Part shown: in pieces, positions 32,106-40,114 of the stretch | Layout: each line of letters starts with the position of its first letter | Numbering within the stretch: position 1 is the first letter of the stretch | Virus record (IMG/VR): IMGVR_UViG_3300027869_000002 | Location: 1 to 62,756 of that record | DNA from: a virus | Reading direction: 5' to 3' (one strand) | DNA: 62,756 nt | The notes under the pieces: generated by a model | The model's input: only the letters and a program-made list of their open reading frames with translations | Told to the model about the DNA's origin: nothing | Databases searched by the model: none | Program-made: the position numbers and the translations under genes

Positions 32106-33100
32106 CGCTTCCGCGCCTTGGCCATCTCCAGCTTTTTGTCCATATTGAGCAACGGCACGCGCTCCGGAGGCGTTTGCAGCGGGTCGTAGCGCCTGTAGCG
32201 TTCGATCACGCGCTTGACCGATGCCGGAATTTCGCTTTCGGGCGTGGTCACGCTGTCGCCGGTCGACATGTGTTTCTGGGTCTGCCCGATGTTTTGCCGG
32301 CTTTTGTAACTGTGGCCGGTCCACTCGACGACGGCCTGCGCGGCGTCCGGAGGAACCGTGGCATAGCCGGCGTTGTAGGTGATCGAGTACTCGCGCTGAT
32401 CCGTGAATTTGTAGACCTTGCCGTCGAGATACAGTTCATAGCGCCGCTCGGGGTCGATGTCGGAATCGATCCACCAGCCCGGTAAAACGTCATTCGTCGA
32501 TTGCGGGATGGCCACCAGGCTTCCCAGGTCGAACCAGGTGTAGGTGATGACCACCTGGATGCCGGCCAGGGCATCCGCAGCCGAAAACGAATAGAAGCCC
32601 GTCGCTCGATTCACGCTGTACTGCCCGGCCGCGAGAGTCCCCTGCGAAACAAACGCCAGCGGAAGCCCGGTTGCCGCGTTCACCACCGCAGCTTGGGCAT
32701 TGCCGGCGTCCGGCGGTCCGTCATACATGAAATCCGCGGCATGGGCGACGCTGATGGTTGAGACTGGCGGAGAGCCGCCCAGCGTATAAGGCTCTTGCGC
32801 CTGCTCGATCGACGAGCCCGTGAGGGTGGGAGGGCTTCCCGTGGCGTGGCCGGCGTCGATCAGTGAGACATTCACGATCGAATTGATGGGCCAGTGCCGC
32901 AGCACCATCAAGTCTCCGCCGTCGCCTTCGCGCACCTCGTTGTAAATGGCGGCGGGATAAAAATCCGGGCGCTTGATTTCGTTGATGAAATCGAGTGAGG
33001 CGGAAGTCACCAGGCCCGAGATGATGGTGTCGTCGCTGATCTGCGCCGTAGGGATGGCCAGCCAGGCTTTGACCGCCGCGAGAGTAGTGAGATCAGCCAC
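32102..33100 (-). CDS. Head-tail connector / adaptor-like protein, 332 aa
   Basis: The N-terminus (LTTLAAVKAWLAIPTAQISDDTIISGLVTSASLDF) is the helical adaptor (gp6-like) domain. It is followed by VREGDGGDLMVLRHWPINSIVNVSL and a beta-rich extension with GSPPTLTG (32825-32839) and GGSPPVST (32762-32776). The C-terminal YRRYDPLQTPPERVP is helical. It is longer than the standard adaptor of 100-200 residues because of the central beta part. Confidence 0.65.
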   Translation of the reverse strand: MADLTTLAAVKAWLAIPTAQISDDTIISGLVTSASLDFINEIKRPDFYPAAIYNEVREGDGGDLMVLRHWPINSIVNVSLIDAGHATGSPPTLTGSSIEQAQEPYTLGGSPPVSTISVAHAADFMYDGPPDAGNAQAAVVNAATGLPLAFVSQGTLAAGQYSVNRATGFYSFSAADALAGIQVVITYTWFDLGSLVAIPQSTNDVLPGWWIDSDIDPERRYELYLDGKVYKFTDQREYSITYNAGYATVPPDAAQAVVEWTGHSYKSRQNIGQTQKHMSTGDSVTTPESEIPASVKRVIERYRRYDPLQTPPERVPLLNMDKKLEMAKARKR

Positions 33101-33803
33101 GGGTTTGCGCCCAATCCTCGACGCGCTTGGACCACAGCAAACGGTCGACGGCTTCCCAGGATTTGCCGGTCATCTCTACGTCCCGGTCCCAGGCCTTGAT
33201 GAGCATGCGCATGGCGAGGCGAATGGTCGCGGGGACTGACTCGGGTGCAGAGCCGTAGCCGGCGGTGAAGTTCACGGTGACGGCGCTTGGAACGTAGAGC
33301 ACAGAGGGCCAGTTCTGTCCGGAGTTCGGGAAGATGCGGGCGGGCTCGGATTTCAGATCGACGACGAATTGCCCGCTCTGATCCTGCGGCGTTCCTGGAA
33401 GCAGGGTCTGCTGGTTCCCGTTTGTGTCGACGTACTGGATGTTATCGACACTCAGGATGGGCGACGGAAACAGCTTGACCATCTGGCTGTAATTCCAGAG
33501 CGTGGTGGAGAATCTGGGCAGCGAGTAATATGCCGGCGGGTAGGCCTGCTGGCTCATTAACGTGTCGGTGTAGTACGGGAACGAATCCATCGACTGCGCG
33601 AAGCCCGTGGCGATGAAGGTGCGCCGCGTGAAGGTCTCGCAATATTCCCGCGCCGCTACGATGAGATCCCGCAGCCTGGTGGCCAGGTTCTTCGAAGTGA
33701 CATGGTCGGAGTCCTCCCAGGGTCCATAGCCGAGCATCACTTTCACGTCGGCGAGTGACAGCGGACCGCACGCGGGCGGAGAAGTATTTACAATGGACGA
33801 CAT
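33093..33803 (-). CDS. Head-tail adaptor, gp6-like, 236 aa
   Basis: PLSLADVKVMLGYG, then LIVAAREYCETFTRRTFI is the typical gp6 start, followed by strands PSPILSVDNIQYVDTNG and VTVNFTAGYGSAPESVP and a terminal helix IRLAMRMLIKAWD. It lies first in the tail block and overlaps the next connector by eight bases. A second adaptor follows it, so the neck may use two related rings. Confidence 0.75.
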   Translation of the reverse strand: MSSIVNTSPPACGPLSLADVKVMLGYGPWEDSDHVTSKNLATRLRDLIVAAREYCETFTRRTFIATGFAQSMDSFPYYTDTLMSQQAYPPAYYSLPRFSTTLWNYSQMVKLFPSPILSVDNIQYVDTNGNQQTLLPGTPQDQSGQFVVDLKSEPARIFPNSGQNWPSVLYVPSAVTVNFTAGYGSAPESVPATIRLAMRMLIKAWDRDVEMTGKSWEAVDRLLWSKRVEDWAQTRG

Positions 33804-33818
33804 TGGAGAGTGACCCTT

Positions 33819-34103
33819 ATGGGCCTGGCTTACATCCGCATCGACGTGGCGCTGCCCTCTGAGCTGCTCGCTCGGTTCTTGCAGGGCATTCGCGATCTAG
33901 AACAGACCGCGCCAGACGATATTCAACTGGCGATCCTCACCAGCGACGACAGCGCCAGCATGCAGGAGCAGTTGGACCTGGTGAAAAACATCTCACCGGG
34001 ATTTGCGCACAGCGTGTCGGTGCCTCGATCCGAGATGACCGCCGAACAGAAGGCACGGCACGACGGTATTCTGAAGTACCTGAATCGCGATCGCGCCGGT
34101 TAG
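33819..34103 (+). CDS. Antisense cargo gene, 94 aa
   Basis: ATG with GGAGAGTGA upstream; divergent from the adaptor gene. Contains a mixed alpha/beta fold (YIRIDVALPSELLARFLQGI) and a helical end (TAEQKARHDGILKYL). No family recognised. Confidence 0.6.
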   Translation: MGLAYIRIDVALPSELLARFLQGIRDLEQTAPDDIQLAILTSDDSASMQEQLDLVKNISPGFAHSVSVPRSEMTAEQKARHDGILKYLNRDRAG

Positions 34104-34318
34104 CGCGTCTCGCGCCTGACCGCGCGGGTCTTCGCTTCGGGATTCTCGATACGGAGCCTGTTGCCGCTCGCTACGACGGTGAGCAGTTCCCGGATCTTCT
34201 TCAGCTCGGCGGTTTGTGCGTCCATAGCTTCCTGCAGCCACGGCGCATGTAGCGAGGGTCCACCGCAGGAGTGCAGCTCGCCCGGCGCGACCTTGCAGGC
34301 GCAGTTGGGGCAGGTCAA
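34100..34318 (-). CDS. Zinc-ribbon plus helix protein, 72 aa
   Basis: A TTG at 34318 overlaps the upstream stop (TTGA). Begins TCPNCACKV with a later HSC, a likely zinc knuckle, followed by a helical tail (AELKKIRELLTVVA). The longer in-frame upstream extension overlaps a better gene and is rejected. Confidence 0.55.
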   Translation of the reverse strand: MTCPNCACKVAPGELHSCGGPSLHAPWLQEAMDAQTAELKKIRELLTVVASGNRLRIENPEAKTRAVRRETR

Positions 34319-34605
34319 TTGCGCATCCCCATGGGCATGGATACAGCCGGCACGATCAGGCTGCGCTGGATCGGCTCCATAAACGCGTGCTTGTGCGCGG
34401 TGCAGTAATGGCCTTCCGGTTGAATCAGCCATCCGAGACTGACCAGGTGATTGAAGAACCCCTGCACCACGTTGTTCTTGGGGACGCCCGGAGCCATCTG
34501 CCCGAACTGCTGTTCGAGGCAGCGGCCGTTATCACACTGCACGCGCATGATGGCCGCGTCGGGCTGGCCTGGCTGCCCTTTCTGGGAGCCTATACGGAAT
34601 GACAT
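34315..34605 (-). CDS. Hypothetical protein, 96 aa
   Basis: Contains CDNGRCLEQQFGQMAPG, then VVQGFFNHLVSLGWLIQPEG and YCTAHKHAF, so Cys/His spaced for possible metal binding and a winged-helix-like middle. Overlaps the plus-strand HD-like gene by seven bases head to head. Confidence 0.6.
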   Translation of the reverse strand: MSFRIGSQKGQPGQPDAAIMRVQCDNGRCLEQQFGQMAPGVPKNNVVQGFFNHLVSLGWLIQPEGHYCTAHKHAFMEPIQRSLIVPAVSMPMGMRN

Positions 34606-34820
34606 CTATTCTCTTTCTTACCAGGAACCCGCTACAGGATTATGCCGGGTACATCCAACAGATCAGGGACTCGCGAGATACTCTCGCCTTGGCGGTCAAG
34701 CTCGCGGATCTGAGAGACCACCTTCGCCCGAACTGTCCGGCTCGACTGCGACCGCAATATCAGAAGGCTTGGCAGACTTTGACAGGCGGCCCTTTTCCCA
34801 CCATTCCCAAAGGTGACTGA
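34599..34820 (+). CDS. HD-family phosphohydrolase C-terminal-like protein, 73 aa
   Basis: TLALAVKLADLRDHLRP followed by ARLRPQYQKAWQTL matches the last helices of HD-domain hydrolases related to GTP pyrophosphokinases (pattern A-VKLADL-DN). The catalytic HD half is absent, so it is a stand-alone C-terminal segment. It is antisense to, and overlaps by 125 bases, the 3' end of the glycosyltransferase gene. Confidence 0.55.
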   Translation: MTSILFLTRNPLQDYAGYIQQIRDSRDTLALAVKLADLRDHLRPNCPARLRPQYQKAWQTLTGGPFPTIPKGD

Positions 34821-35514
34821 CTCCCGCGCTATACGTTCTCCAGGGGCGCTGCCAGCCCTTCGCGATATACTCCGCGCTCAGCGACGCCCACGGCTCCATG
34901 GGAAGCCGGTCCAGCAGGAACAGCGATAGTGCCGGCTGAATCTGCGCCCGCGTGACTTCCGGATGCGCCCTTTGCCAGGCCTCGAAGCCGCCGTATTTCC
35001 CCTCCGGACTCAGCGGCCGCCCTTCGAACGCGCGCCGGCGAAAGACGCCGATTCCGCCGATGGTGGCCACCTCCACGTAGGAAGGTGGACCTGGTCGCAT
35101 CTCCAGATCGCGCGTGGGCTCCGGACGATAGGCCATCGAGAAGTGCGGGCAGCGGCTGTCCGGCGGTTCGATGCCCAGCAGGTCCAGTTCCGGATGGGCT
35201 TCAAACGTGGCCGCGCATTGGTCGAGCCAGCCGGGAGGCACGATCACGTCGTTATCGATCTTGGCGAAGAACTCGGCGCCAGGCTGCGACAGGTATTCCG
35301 CCATGATTGCTACCGGGCTGCCCCATACTCCTCCGTGAATTTCCCCCGCCGTTCTGAACGGTGATTGAAATTCCAAACTCACGTTTGGAAATTCGCTGTC
35401 CTGATAGGTGATCTGGCGATCAACCAGCCCCCAGTTCGTGTTTGCCAGCAGCGCCTTGAAGCTCGCCCGCGAAAACTTCAGGCGGTGGTGCGCCAGGAAT
35501 AGGATGTCGATCAC
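34696..35514 (-). CDS. GT2-type glycosyltransferase, 272 aa
   Basis: MIDILFLAHHRLKFSRASFKAL, FFAKIDNDVIVPPGWLD (a DND metal site) and VATIGGIGVFRRRAF give the GT-A nucleotide-sugar fold with donor-site acid pair. It is the last of the sugar-modification island and overlaps the next GT by four bases. Confidence 0.75.
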   Translation of the reverse strand: MIDILFLAHHRLKFSRASFKALLANTNWGLVDRQITYQDSEFPNVSLEFQSPFRTAGEIHGGVWGSPVAIMAEYLSQPGAEFFAKIDNDVIVPPGWLDQCAATFEAHPELDLLGIEPPDSRCPHFSMAYRPEPTRDLEMRPGPPSYVEVATIGGIGVFRRRAFEGRPLSPEGKYGGFEAWQRAHPEVTRAQIQPALSLFLLDRLPMEPWASLSAEYIAKGWQRPWRTYSAGVSHLWEWWEKGRLSKSAKPSDIAVAVEPDSSGEGGLSDPRA

Positions 35515-36146
35515 CTGGTGGCCTCGGCGAAACTGGCGCTGGTCGACGCCTTCACGGCCGCGATTCGATGCAGGATTTTGCGCAGATCATCGCCATGGCC
35601 TGGCTGCTTCCACATCCGGTCCGAATTGCTCTCATATTCAAGCCGCCTGATTGGCAGGTCCAGCTCGAAAAACGGATTCAGCGCCGTGAAGACGCGGTCG
35701 CATTCTCGGTAGAACAAATCGTCGAATGGAAGTACGCCAAAGTAACGGTCGAAGCAGAAGCGCAGGTTGCGGTGAAACAGCGCCCCCCAGCCCACGAGAC
35801 TGATTCCGAGCGGGGCGTATGCCCGCCGGTGGCCAGGCGAAGGTATGTTGCAGGCGATTTCTTCCTGCGTCATTCGGTTATCGCAGATGGGCGATAGTGG
35901 CCCGGCACCCTTCTCCGCTCGCTCGATGAATTCCCGCACAGGCACCACGCAATCGTCATCCTGCACATAAATCCATTCGTGCTTCGCTTCGGCGATTCCC
36001 AGGTATCGCCCATAGACCTTAACGTCCAGCTTCCGTTTCGAGTTATCCCAGACCACGATGTCATCAAACGGCAGTGACTCCAGGATGGGAGACAGGTCCA
36101 CATCGCCCTTGGTGACGAGGACGGCCGAGATGTCAGAGCAGTTCAC
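35511..36146 (-). CDS. Glycosyltransferase-like protein, 211 aa
   Basis: GT-A fold: MNCSDISAVLVTKGDVDLSPI strand, VWDNSK, EWIYVQDDDCVVP (DDD metal motif), GWGALFHRNLRF, LPFDDLFYRECDRVF. A C-terminal REE/REC acidic pair could be the base. Translationally coupled to both neighbours. Confidence 0.75.
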   Translation of the reverse strand: MNCSDISAVLVTKGDVDLSPILESLPFDDIVVWDNSKRKLDVKVYGRYLGIAEAKHEWIYVQDDDCVVPVREFIERAEKGAGPLSPICDNRMTQEEIACNIPSPGHRRAYAPLGISLVGWGALFHRNLRFCFDRYFGVLPFDDLFYRECDRVFTALNPFFELDLPIRRLEYESNSDRMWKQPGHGDDLRKILHRIAAVKASTSASFAEATR

Positions 36147-37566
36147 GAAAGAACTCCAGCGCCCGCGCCTTGGTCAGTTGCCCGCTGCGGGTGTACGCGC
36201 GGGTCTTGCCATCTAACAGCGGAGGATTTAGCGGGTCCATGGCCGATCCCAGGTTGATATACGTCCGCCCGGGGAACTTCTCCCACAGCTTCACCACCGG
36301 GATGGTTCCAGCCATGCCGGCCGCCCAGAGCAGGATATCGAAGCCGAACGGGTCATTCGCCAGCTTCTCGTAAATCGAATCCACCGACGCCAGCAGGTCC
36401 TTCATGGGCGTGACCACGTGCTCGCAGCCGAGCATGCGCGCGGCCGCGGCGTGCTCCTTGGGTCCAATATACACTTTCCGCCGCGTGTCCGCCTTGACCG
36501 CCCTGTAGAAATCGAGCAGCTCGCAGGATTCGCGCGTTAGGAGCAGGGCTTCGAAGTGTAGGAAGTTCAGCCGGGCGCCCCCGATCAGCCTGGCATACTC
36601 TGCCCGGTATTCTGTCGAGCGGTTGGCACCGAACGAAGCCGAGAGCCAGTCGCCGACAAAAATTCGGCCCTGCTCCTTTTCCCAATAATCAAGCTCTGCA
36701 TCGCCGCCAGACCCATCCGGACGCCAGGCGAACAGGCGATCCCACGCCTCCTGCATCCCGCGCGCAAGTTCCGGCGAATACTGTTCGCCGTCCGCTGTGT
36801 GGCCGATTCCCTTCCGGTTGATGCACTCTAACGCGCCATCGCCGTAGCGGACGAACAGGAACGGGTTGCGGCTCCGAAGCCTGGATGTGAGGTACCCGGC
36901 GCTTTCGTCGATCGACAGGCGGGCGTAGGTCCCATTGCGGCTGAGCGGGTCGAATCTCATCTGGCTATCCGAGCTGATGACTCCCGTGGGCCTCGGCGGG
37001 CCGCCCCAGAATTCGGATGATCCCCGTACCGGGCGCTGCGCCACCACGCCGTATCCCAGCGGGAATCGAAAGCCGCCCAGGTCGATCGAAGCGCGGCGCT
37101 CGTGGCGGACGATGTCAAAGCCGGCCTGGAACAGCAGGACTTCCATCCCCGCCTTGGTGAACCGCCAGAAATCGTTAACCTCCACCTCGTCCCAATTTGT
37201 CGGGTACGTCATCACCAGGTAGCCGCCGGGTTTCAGCACACCGAATAACCGGCCCAGCCACACCTTGGGGTCGACCAGGTATTGCATCACCTGGGTGCAG
37301 ATGACGGCGTCGAAGAGCGCGCCTGCCGGCCAGGGATCGCCCTCGTCGTACGGCACATAATCGCCGTGGACAAGGTCCCGGTATGGCTGCGGCGTTCGGC
37401 ACGTCTCCGGCTTCCCGGCGCCGAAGTCCAGCACGCGGCCGCCGTAAATATATCTGCCGTGCTGCTCCATGAACCGGCGTATGGAGGTGCGCTCCAGCTC
37501 CCGCACGGTGTGCTGGTTCCACAGCTCGGGCGCGATCCAGTCCTTGGTTAAAGTGGCTTCTGCCAT
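36133..37566 (-). CDS. Methyltransferase fused to GT-D (DUF1792)-type glycosyltransferase, 477 aa
   Basis: Residues 1-190 are a class I SAM methyltransferase (GGRVLDFGAGKPETC as motif I, then FDAVICTQVMQYL, then LFGVLKPGGYLVMT). Residues 200-477 match GT-D/DUF1792 enzymes: NPFLFVRYGDGALECI, then LLTRESCELLDFYRA and FDILLWAAGMAGTIPVVKLWE, ending TYINLGSAMDPLN. The fusion suggests that one sugar is both methylated and transferred. The start at 37566 overlaps the upstream gene by 19 bases. Confidence 0.75.
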   Translation of the reverse strand: MAEATLTKDWIAPELWNQHTVRELERTSIRRFMEQHGRYIYGGRVLDFGAGKPETCRTPQPYRDLVHGDYVPYDEGDPWPAGALFDAVICTQVMQYLVDPKVWLGRLFGVLKPGGYLVMTYPTNWDEVEVNDFWRFTKAGMEVLLFQAGFDIVRHERRASIDLGGFRFPLGYGVVAQRPVRGSSEFWGGPPRPTGVISSDSQMRFDPLSRNGTYARLSIDESAGYLTSRLRSRNPFLFVRYGDGALECINRKGIGHTADGEQYSPELARGMQEAWDRLFAWRPDGSGGDAELDYWEKEQGRIFVGDWLSASFGANRSTEYRAEYARLIGGARLNFLHFEALLLTRESCELLDFYRAVKADTRRKVYIGPKEHAAAARMLGCEHVVTPMKDLLASVDSIYEKLANDPFGFDILLWAAGMAGTIPVVKLWEKFPGRTYINLGSAMDPLNPPLLDGKTRAYTRSGQLTKARALEFFRELL

Positions 37567-38183
37567 ATCCCTATCATGGCCGGGATCTCGCACTGCATCA
37601 CCGGGTCAGTGGAAAATAACTCGCGATGCACCTCCCGCAGTTCTGTATAGGACAGGTGCCTGTCGAGCTGCCCGGTGGTGAGCGAGTGATCGTGAATCAG
37701 GTTCAGCAGCTCCAGCGGACGCAGGTGCACGTGCAGGTAGAAGACGCCCCCCGGCTTCAGGATGCGGGCGATCTTGGGGAGCAGGTGGAAGCCCATCTCG
37801 CCGTGATCCAGGGCGTTGGCGCACAGGATGGTGTCGAAGACGTAATCGCCCGGGTCCCACTGTTCAAACGGCTCCGCGAAATACCGGATGTCGCCGCGCC
37901 CCTCCAGCAGGCTCAGCTCCTCATAGTGCTCGATCAGCGGATCGATCGCCACGCGCAGGCCCGCGTTCAGATGCGGAAGCATTCCCCAATACGGTCCGGT
38001 CCCGATCTCCAGGATGCTCTGATCTTCCGGTGCAACCCACGGCCGCTCGGGCGCGTGTGACCCGAAAGCCACGAGGTAGGCACGTTGCAGCGCCTTCTGC
38101 GCCAGGAGGCCGTCCGGTCCGTCGAGCAGCTCCGCCCGTGTCCAGTACTTCAGCTCGCGGAGATCTTTTCGGCTGAGGGTCAC
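37548..38183 (-). CDS. Class I SAM methyltransferase, 211 aa
   Basis: A GTG start overlaps the PIG-L stop (GTGA). SILEIGTGPYWGMLPHL is motif I, FDTILCANALDHGEM the motif IV region, and ARILKPGGVFYLHVHL the post-motif strand. Probably an O-methyltransferase acting on a sugar in this island. Confidence 0.75.
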   Translation of the reverse strand: MTLSRKDLRELKYWTRAELLDGPDGLLAQKALQRAYLVAFGSHAPERPWVAPEDQSILEIGTGPYWGMLPHLNAGLRVAIDPLIEHYEELSLLEGRGDIRYFAEPFEQWDPGDYVFDTILCANALDHGEMGFHLLPKIARILKPGGVFYLHVHLRPLELLNLIHDHSLTTGQLDRHLSYTELREVHRELFSTDPVMQCEIPAMIGIWQKPL

Positions 38184-38797
38184 TCGTAATACTCCCAGAG
38201 ATCCCGGCAGAAATGATCCCGGCACCCCAGGCGTTCCAGGTCGATCTGCGACTCGTAGCAGGCCAGCGCTCGAAGCTTGCGGCGGACCATTTCGCCCGTG
38301 AATGCCACTGGCCTATCCGGGTCTCCGTTCGGCAATCGGCGCTCGGATTTCCCGCCTCGATGCGTCTCTGTTCGATAGGTGTAGGTGAGATAGTGAGTCA
38401 CCTGGCCTGGCCAGAGGATGTCTGCGGCGCGCCCGACGGCGTTGTGCTGCTCGTGGCCATTCTCTTCAATTGCGGGGGCATAGACGTGCTCGATCTCTTC
38501 ATCTCCGAATGGCCGCCATGGCTTTATAAGTAGTAGCGCATCCGAGACCGCCTCCGCGTCCGACGCGGTCGCATGATGGTCGGGGATGCCGGCAAACATC
38601 GCGATATCACAGCCCAGTTCCAGCAGCGCGCGGCGGGTTTCGAATCGTCGATCGTCCGCAGTCACCGGATTACCCCGCTTTTGCTGGAGGAACGAATCGA
38701 AGACCACAACCACTGCCACATTCGACTTCTCGCGCTGGATGGTGAAACTAGTCCACAACGTTTCATCATCGTTGTGGGGGGCCAACACGAGCCTCAA
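38180..38797 (-). CDS. PIG-L / LmbE-type N-acetylglycan deacetylase, 205 aa
   Basis: APHNDDETLW is the PHPDDE zinc motif with Asn for Pro, followed by VVVFDSF and a distal NGHEQHNAVGRAA histidine pair that completes the site. Family enzymes remove N-acetyl groups from GlcNAc-like sugars. It is located among glycosyltransferases and methyltransferases, so it fits tailoring of a glycan. Four-base overlaps at both ends. Confidence 0.8.
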   Translation of the reverse strand: MRLVLAPHNDDETLWTSFTIQREKSNVAVVVVFDSFLQQKRGNPVTADDRRFETRRALLELGCDIAMFAGIPDHHATASDAEAVSDALLLIKPWRPFGDEEIEHVYAPAIEENGHEQHNAVGRAADILWPGQVTHYLTYTYRTETHRGGKSERRLPNGDPDRPVAFTGEMVRRKLRALACYESQIDLERLGCRDHFCRDLWEYYE

Positions 38798-39495
38798 GCG
38801 GACGCTCTCCGAAGAACCCAGGCGGCCTTCATGCGCGCGCGGGTTTCCGCGCTCTTTGGCCTACCTTTTGAAGCGACGCTGATCTTTCGTTTCGTCTCCG
38901 CTGAAAGCGGAACTCCCGGACGGACGACACGGCATATTGCTTGCTGGCGTTGTTCGGGATTCTGCAAGCGACGTTTGGCCGCCGCACTCATTGCCGCCCT
39001 GCCGGCTAGAGATTTAGGCTTCCCGGCGTTCGCGGCGCGGCATTTGTCTTTTGCGAGGTCGCTGTGCTTCCAGCCTCTGACTCTTTCGCGGGTTCGATTG
39101 GCCTCAGCGATGCGCTCCCGAGCTGCTGGATCCGCAAACCGCCGTCTATTAGCCGCGGCTATTTTCGCGCGCTGTTCTTGGGTCAGCGCAAAGCCGCCGC
39201 CGCCCTCTCCGCCCGCTCTGATATTGGTCAGGCGCGCGCCCGCATCACGAAAAGCAGCGATCCATCTTTGCTCAGCCTGGTCGAGTCCAGCCCCTTCCGC
39301 CAGTGATTCGAGCTGCACAATGGAGACCTGATAACCCGCCGATCTGATCCAGTTACAGACGTACTGCCGCATACCCCTGCGCGCAGCCCAGAGGTGGCGG
39401 TCCAGGCGATCAGCCAAAGAAGCCGTCGTCTTCCCGACGTAGCGAATCGCTCCAGTCCGATTATCGCGAAGCCCATAAATAAAGGCGCTTTCCAT
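38794..39495 (-). CDS. GIY-YIG homing endonuclease with NUMOD3 repeats, 233 aa
   Basis: AFIYGLRDNRTGAIRYVGKT is the GIY-YIG nuclease core. The Lys/Arg/Ala-rich second half has repeated A(A)xRRR and SAETRARMKAAW phrases typical of NUMOD3 DNA-binding motifs. It is free-standing, inserted in the sugar-gene row without interrupting an ORF. In-frame ATGs at 39495 and 39504 are alternative starts. Confidence 0.8.
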   Translation of the reverse strand: MESAFIYGLRDNRTGAIRYVGKTTASLADRLDRHLWAARRGMRQYVCNWIRSAGYQVSIVQLESLAEGAGLDQAEQRWIAAFRDAGARLTNIRAGGEGGGGFALTQEQRAKIAAANRRRFADPAARERIAEANRTRERVRGWKHSDLAKDKCRAANAGKPKSLAGRAAMSAAAKRRLQNPEQRQQAICRVVRPGVPLSAETKRKISVASKGRPKSAETRARMKAAWVLRRASA

Positions 39496-39554
39496 ATTCC
39501 CCATGGTCACACAGAGCGATCAAATCGAAGGTACTAGATGGGTGGTATCCAGCT

Positions 39555-40043
39555 TCAATTCTTGACCGCCTGTAACAATGCCCTCACCTTGCTGCGTCTC
39601 TCCGCGCCCTCGCCGTATTCATAGAGCTCCCAGTGCAGCGGCCGAAACAGCGCTGTGATTCCATAAGCCGGCCCCAATCTTCCGCGTTCACCCCGAGGGT
39701 GATTCCACTCTTCGCAGAAGTAGTACCGGTCATCCATGGTCCAGAACGTCGTGTGCGTGGGGTCCGCAAACGCCCCCGGATTCACCCGTCCGTCCGAGAG
39801 ATACACGCACGGCACCCACAGATCCAAAGTCCCGTTAGCCTGCAGCACGCGGTGGGCTTCGTTCAGCGTGAAGATCTTCGATGGGAGATGCTCGAACACA
39901 TCGTGGGCAATGATGTCCTCGACTGACGACGTCCGCCACGGCCAGGCCACCCGCAGGTCCGCGATCTGATCGCACGGCGGGCATTGATCCACGTTCAGAT
40001 AGCCCGGCTTCAAATCGTCCGAGCATCCCAAATGCAGCCTCAA
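39555..40043 (-). CDS. SAM-dependent methyltransferase, 162 aa
   Basis: A TTG start overlapping the stop of the microprotein (TTGA) gives the canonical beginning MRLHLGCSDDLKPGYLNVD (motif I). It is followed by VEDIIAHDVFEHLP and EAHRVLQANGTLDLWVP. Smaller than most class I enzymes. It probably modifies a glycan sugar or a protein, given the neighbours. Confidence 0.75.
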   Translation of the reverse strand: MRLHLGCSDDLKPGYLNVDQCPPCDQIADLRVAWPWRTSSVEDIIAHDVFEHLPSKIFTLNEAHRVLQANGTLDLWVPCVYLSDGRVNPGAFADPTHTTFWTMDDRYYFCEEWNHPRGERGRLGPAYGITALFRPLHWELYEYGEGAERRSKVRALLQAVKN

Positions 40044-40114
40044 AACCACTCCCGCTTCGAAGCCGCCAGGCCCGCGCACAGACTCAGGCCATAAAGGAAC
40101 AGCAGAAAGATCAT
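40040..40114 (-). CDS. Membrane microprotein, 24 aa
   Basis: ATGA overlap with the GT2 stop and TTGA overlap with the methyltransferase start. IFLLFLYGLSLCAGLAA is a single hydrophobic helix. It may act mainly as a translational coupler, or anchor the glycan enzymes. Confidence 0.5.
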   Translation of the reverse strand: MIFLLFLYGLSLCAGLAASKREWF

